NCBI GenBank assembly: GCA_949358305.1
Contig: OX442315.1
Location: forward strand, 622,001-682,000
DNA from: Strigamia acuminata
Taxonomy: Eukaryota; Arthropoda; Chilopoda; Geophilomorpha; Linotaeniidae
DNA length: 60,000 nucleotides
Direction: 5' to 3'
A program made the position numbers and the translations under genes. Under the pieces are notes generated by a model, which was given only the letters and a program-made list of their open reading frames with translations, ran no database searches and was not told where the DNA came from. Shown here one piece after another: positions 56,169 to 60,000 of the stretch. Within the stretch, counting starts at the first letter, position 1, and every line of letters begins with the position of its first letter.

Positions 56169-57062
56169 ATGCACAATTGACAGAACATTTCAGCTGACTT
56201 GGCTGAAAAGTTTGTATTTTTGTACGGTTTGTACACCTTAAGTTTGGTAATTTACACTCTGGACTACGTACACTGACAGCACACTTTTACAAATTTGAAT
56301 TTCTTTCTTCATCAGATTCTGTTAGTACTCAGTGACACAGTTTGTACTCAAAATTGAATTGCATTAAACACAAATGGAGATTTCTACTGAATCACAAAAG
56401 TTAAAAAATCAATTTACAAGAGATATTTACTAAAGATTGATATTTTATAAAAGGAAAACATTTCTTACCATATACGTATTTACATAGTACGAGTTTTGTT
56501 TTGGGACAAGTTATTTTGACTTTTGTATTAAAATCATCGTACACCTACCTCGACAAAGCTACAAAATGCCTCACAAAAACCAAAATCTTTTGTGTTTTAC
56601 TTCAATTTTAAACTAAAAATGACATCATTTCCTGTTTAAACCCACGTTAAAACTTAAAATACACTTAAACTAAAATTCTTATTTTAATTTTTGAATGCAG
56701 CCAGTAACGTCAAGTTGTCAGAACTGACATTTTAAGCTTCCAGGCCAACAAGCGACGATAGAGACCTTCAAATGTTTTCTGCTAATTTGCTAATTTTTTC
56801 TATGACGATTCTACTAATATTCACTTACTTTATTGACGCCTGAGAGAGAGAGACTGTGAATAACTTACAAGTACTTGTTAGACCCGTGTGGAGTGCTTTC
56901 ATAGTTCCATGAATTTGACATCGACATCCTCATTTTGTATCGTAAACAAATAAAATTTGACAAACAGTTAAAGGATACATTTCATTTTATTTCATTTTAT
57001 TTCATTTTATTTCATTTCATTTCATTTCATTTCATTCCATTATTATTTTTAAATTTAAAATT
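56169..57062. other. Intergenic region
   Basis: AT-rich and without recognisable gene or element. It ends with TTTCATTTTA / TTTCA pentanucleotide repeats (about 56979-57041) just 3' of the EF-hand gene. Confidence 0.55.
56979..57041. repeat. TTTTA/TTTCA pentanucleotide repeat
   Basis: Alternating ATTTC and ATTTT units pass into pure ATTTC units. A similar AAATG run, the reverse-strand equivalent of CATTT, occurs near 32530. Confidence 0.9.
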
Positions 57063-58487
57063 TTAATTTTTCTTACGTCTTGCAGGAGAGATCTGAACCA
57101 CTTCACAACCGGCGTGGTTGACATCAAAAAGTCCTGTTGGATGCCATGTTTTAGGTTTAATTCTCTTTCCAGGATCTCTATCCGGGCAACCGTATGTAGA
57201 CTTTGGGCAACCAGAACTGCCTGTCTTAAATTCTATTAACCTGCACATTTCGCGCAGACACTTCATCCCCACATTGTTTTTACATGTGATATAATTCCAT
57301 ACAAACTTGGAAAGCTTGCTTATTTTGAAACTCTCGAAGCCGGGGTTATTGACACTGAGCTTGGCATCATCCCCGTATATGGCTGCGTAAAACTTCCTCT
57401 TTTCTGTTAAATCCAATTCACTACAAGCTATGAATAGAAGCCCACTAACGCAAAACCTTTTCGGAGTTGTCTGACCACACAGTGCAGTACCTAAGCCAAA
57501 GCACATGCCCTCGAAGAAAAGGTCTTGGTGACCCTCCACGGTCACTTTGATGTCTTGTATCGTATGAACAACGTCAGGCATCACTTCATAATTACGTATT
57601 TCGTTTGTTAAGATAACTCGACTTTGAAATGACAGTCCATCATTGCAAATGAACAAGGAAGGGTGCTCTGGTACATAATGAGAGACGAAGCGCTCCTTAA
57701 TTGTCATAAATTCGAGCTCGATGTGACACGCGTGCTTCGGACCTGTTGGGTGTATCGCTAAATTCATTGTCTTTGGTTCGTGTTCTAAATTCTGAAGGTG
57801 TTTTTGAAGTTTCTTATCTTGTTCGAACGATTCCTTAAGCTTGTCAAGAATCCACAGCTTTGTCGGATCTAACTCCTCGTCGGGTACCGGCTCTTTATGA
57901 GAACTGGGAAAAGTGTCGATTCCTGGATCTTCGTGTCCTCCTTGTCTCTTCCGCGTCGTTGAATGAGCGACCTTCTTCTTGTTTGCTATTTTCGGTTTCG
58001 CACTCCTCTTGCTTCTTCGCTCGGTCTTTGACGGAGGTTCGATCTCGTCGCAGCTTAACAAGTTGTCCTTGTTGGTGTCCAGTAATTGGAATTCCCGCTT
58101 GATGCTCTGGGCGCTCATGTTGCGTCCACTCGCGACGATCCAATTGCTCATTTCTTGCAAGTCCACCATTCCGTCCTTAGTTATCGTGTCTATCTCGGCC
58201 ACGACTTCCTCGACCGGCGTGCTTGACGTGCCCGTGTCATACTGCGTCGCATCTCGTTTATGACGCAATTTTCTTCGATCTGGAGTTTTGAATTGACAAT
58301 CGACACTGCAGACATGCAATTCTCTGCACTCGCAATTACAACACACTATGTTGCATTTGGTTCTCGAGCAGCACTCGTAGGTTCCCGCCTGGTAGCAGTC
58401 ATTGCATGGAAGCGTTTTTTTGCAACACGCAAATACTCGTTGAACGAGTAAGACGAAAACGAAGAGGAGCATCTTATACTTCGACAT
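57063..58487 (-). CDS. Secreted EF-hand protein with Cys-rich C-terminal domain
   Basis: Single-exon gene, 474 residues. Residues 1-20 are a signal peptide (MSKYKMLLFVFVLLVQRVFA). A Cys-rich segment follows (about 21-64, more than ten Cys). An EF-hand pair comes next: a degenerate loop at about 101-112 (TKDGMVDLQE) and a canonical one at 137-148 (DTNKDNLLSCDE). A furin-like RRSKR|S site lies near 161. After a charged linker, a ~230-residue domain with paired cysteines (CHIEL, FICNDG, GMCFGLGTALC, RFCVSGLLFIAC, YITCKNN, CLREMC, GCPKSTYGCPD) has no family I recognise. A broken paralogue lies at 13152-32080. Likely a calcium-binding extracellular or processed protein; the role is unknown. Confidence 0.85.
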   Translation of the reverse strand: MSKYKMLLFVFVLLVQRVFACCKKTLPCNDCYQAGTYECCSRTKCNIVCCNCECRELHVCSVDCQFKTPDRRKLRHKRDATQYDTGTSSTPVEEVVAEIDTITKDGMVDLQEMSNWIVASGRNMSAQSIKREFQLLDTNKDNLLSCDEIEPPSKTERRSKRSAKPKIANKKKVAHSTTRKRQGGHEDPGIDTFPSSHKEPVPDEELDPTKLWILDKLKESFEQDKKLQKHLQNLEHEPKTMNLAIHPTGPKHACHIELEFMTIKERFVSHYVPEHPSLFICNDGLSFQSRVILTNEIRNYEVMPDVVHTIQDIKVTVEGHQDLFFEGMCFGLGTALCGQTTPKRFCVSGLLFIACSELDLTEKRKFYAAIYGDDAKLSVNNPGFESFKISKLSKFVWNYITCKNNVGMKCLREMCRLIEFKTGSSGCPKSTYGCPDRDPGKRIKPKTWHPTGLFDVNHAGCEVVQISPARRKKN

Positions 58488-58509
58488 GATCCAACAAACT
58501 CTTTTCGAA

Positions 58510-58545
58510 GGAATGAATTGTCCAACTGACGAGTGAGCTTTTATA
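58510..58545 (-). promoter_or_regulatory. Core promoter of the EF-hand gene
   Basis: On the minus strand TATAAAAG (58538-58545) lies 31 bp before the A of a TCATTC initiator-like motif (58511-58516), and the ATG follows at 58487. Spacing fits a TATA-Inr promoter with a ~27-base leader. Confidence 0.6.
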
Positions 58546-58615
58546 TCTACTCACGCGTCTATTATTATTATATTATTTAATTTTATAAGCTACTGTTATT
58601 ATTAATTGTTGCATT

Positions 58616-58702
58616 GTTATCATTTATTATGTTGTTACGACTCGGATAGATTGCATCCTTGTTATCATTTATTGCTATGTTGTTATGATAGATTGCATCC
58701 TT
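58616..58702. repeat. Two-copy ~43-bp tandem duplication
   Basis: GTTATCATTTATT ... GATTGCATCCTT occurs at 58616-58660 and again at 58661-58702 with small indels. Upstream of the EF-hand gene promoter. Confidence 0.85.
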
Positions 58703-58969
58703 GATTAAATTGCGGATCTCCCCACATCCGCCATTAAGTAGATCCGTGACAATAAATCGATTGTGTTACTTGATCAACACAACGTGAGTATTTTATTACA
58801 ATTTTATTATAATCAACAACTGGCAGAAAAACGAAATAATTTAAGTTAATCAAAAAAACCTGGAACCTGGGACAGGTGATTTTCTAATCAAAATACTTTT
58901 GGCTGGAGTATCTACAAATTATGAATATTACGTTAAACTTTAGCAGTGTGCAATAACTTATCTTTTTAG

Positions 58970-59515
58970 TTGATTTTTGAGTCAAAAAATTGATTTTCCA
59001 GTCAAAAAATTGATTTTCCAGTCAAAAAATTGATTTTCAAGTCAAAAAATTGATTTTCGAGTCAAAAGATTGATTTTCTAGTCAAAAAATTGATTTTCAA
59101 GTCAAAAATTGATTTTCGAGGCAAAAAATTGATTTTCGAGTCAAAAGATTGATTTTCTAGTCAAAAAATTGATTTTCAAGTCAAAAATTGATTTTCGAGT
59201 CAAAAAATAGATTTTCGAGTCAAAAAATTGATTTTCCAGTCAAAAAATTGATTTTTCAGTCAAAAAATTGATTTTCGAGTCAAACGATTGATTTTCTAGT
59301 CAAAAAATTGATTTTCCAGTCAAAAAATTGATTTTTGAGTCAAAAAATAGATTTTCGAGTCAAAAAATAGATTTTCGAGTCAAAAAATTGATTTTTCAGT
59401 CAAAAAATTGATTTTCCAGTCAAAAAATTGATTTTCAAGTCAAAAAATTGATTTTCGAGTCAAAAGATTGATTTTCTAGTCAAAAAATTGATTTTCCAGT
59501 CAAAAAATTTATTTT
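58970..59515. repeat. 20-bp minisatellite, about 27 units
   Basis: Unit GTCAAAAAATTGATTTTCNA; the base before the final A varies (C, G, A or T), and a few units are 19 bp or have TAGATTTT. Higher-order blocks such as GA-TA-AA endings recur. Confidence 0.97.
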
Positions 59516-59816
59516 TGGATAGATAAAAAAATTAATTTCTTCGTAAAAATTGGAAATTTTTGTAGCTATACTGATTATAGTGTGCAGGCCTTTATTCGAT
59601 CGTGGGTCTTCAACAAAGTGCAGGAAATGTCAATTCTTTGCAGTTAATTAGTGGGCTCTATTATACCGTAGGACTCTAATATAGTGCTGCCTATACTACG
59701 CGAGTGTACAATGAGAGGAAATACTAATGCGGAATGTGTAAATACAAATTTTTTAGGTGTTTTATTTTATGTATGTTATTGGTAAAAAATCACGCGCCTT
59801 TGTCTCCCCTGTGCAG
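59516..59816. other. Intergenic region
   Basis: AT-rich, no feature recognised before the acceptor-like site at 59816. Confidence 0.4.
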
Positions 59817-59953
59817 ATCCCCAGCAGCTGCAAAGTCTAAACATCGGAGCTGCGTTCCCATTTGCAGCCAATGGGAACAGAGGATTCAGCAGTAGGTCAG
59901 TCTATAGCAAGACTGCCACATCTGACCCAGTACAATCCCCAGTCCCATGCTGA
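59817..59953 (+). CDS. Possible terminal exon of an unknown gene
   Basis: A pyrimidine-rich TTTGTCTCCCCTGTGCAG precedes a phase-1 open stretch of 44 codons (PQQLQSLNIGAAFPFAANGN and more), ending in TGA at 59951-59953. Composition looks coding, but no family is recognised and no upstream exon was found in the window. It could be chance. Confidence 0.25.
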
Positions 59954-60000
59954 CTGGTCGTGCTAGCGAGAAGGAGACGATGGCTCTAACGATCGCAAAA

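Overview
This window comes from an animal genome, most likely an invertebrate; I cannot name the species. Evidence: a complete eight-exon gene for replication protein A 32 kDa subunit (RPA2) with short GT-AG introns, a second spliced gene family for a four-helix membrane protein, and a TATA-driven secreted EF-hand protein gene. Everything else is transposable elements, many nested. No bacterial operon, CRISPR, tRNA or rRNA was recognised.

Left part (1-32080): a chain of Ty3/gypsy-type elements whose LTRs start TGTGGTGGCC or TGCGGTGGCC, end in CA and make 4-bp target duplications. Element A (~699-7218) is 5'-truncated. It keeps part of integrase, a third open reading frame (ORF3) in the env position with its own small 5' exon, and a 3' LTR holding six hairpins of identical architecture with covarying stems. 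Element B (7684-12975, ACAG duplication) has one long open frame related to gag at its N-terminus and no pol. Element C (16613-32029, AGAG duplication) has degraded gag and pol, a textbook -1 frameshift signal, and ORF3. C sits in a host gene paralogous to the intact gene at 57063-58487. The same gene was also hit by a 2-kb solo LTR (GGCT) and a hAT-type MITE (GTTACCAA). An 885-bp piece of this host gene is repeated inside C, directly before its 3' LTR.

Middle part (32081-42988): RPA2 (33154-34525), a foldback element, and a terminal-inverted-repeat element carrying an inverted 268-bp copy of RPA2 exons 1-3. Next come the four-helix membrane protein gene copy 1 (36176-38250, minus), a MITE, two solo LTRs and a BEL/Pao remnant. 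The membrane-protein locus is tandemly duplicated: copy 2 spans 42298-48850 and is broken.

Right part (42989-60000): two Ty1/copia elements inserted in the duplicated locus. The first (42989-48617, TGATG) has identical LTRs and a 1005-codon open frame, but its protease motif, the integrase triad and two zinc ligands are substituted and it has no reverse transcriptase. The second (48933-55889, minus, ATTGT) encodes a full gag-protease-integrase-RT-RNaseH polyprotein with one early stop. It shares its primer-binding site with the first and is a plausible helper type. Then follow the intact secreted EF-hand gene (57063-58487, minus), a 20-bp minisatellite (58970-59515) and a possible terminal exon at the right edge.

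The strongest candidates for undescribed biology are the covarying hairpin array in LTR A, the spliced ORF3 shared by two diverged elements, and the copia derivative with an open but catalytically dead polyprotein.
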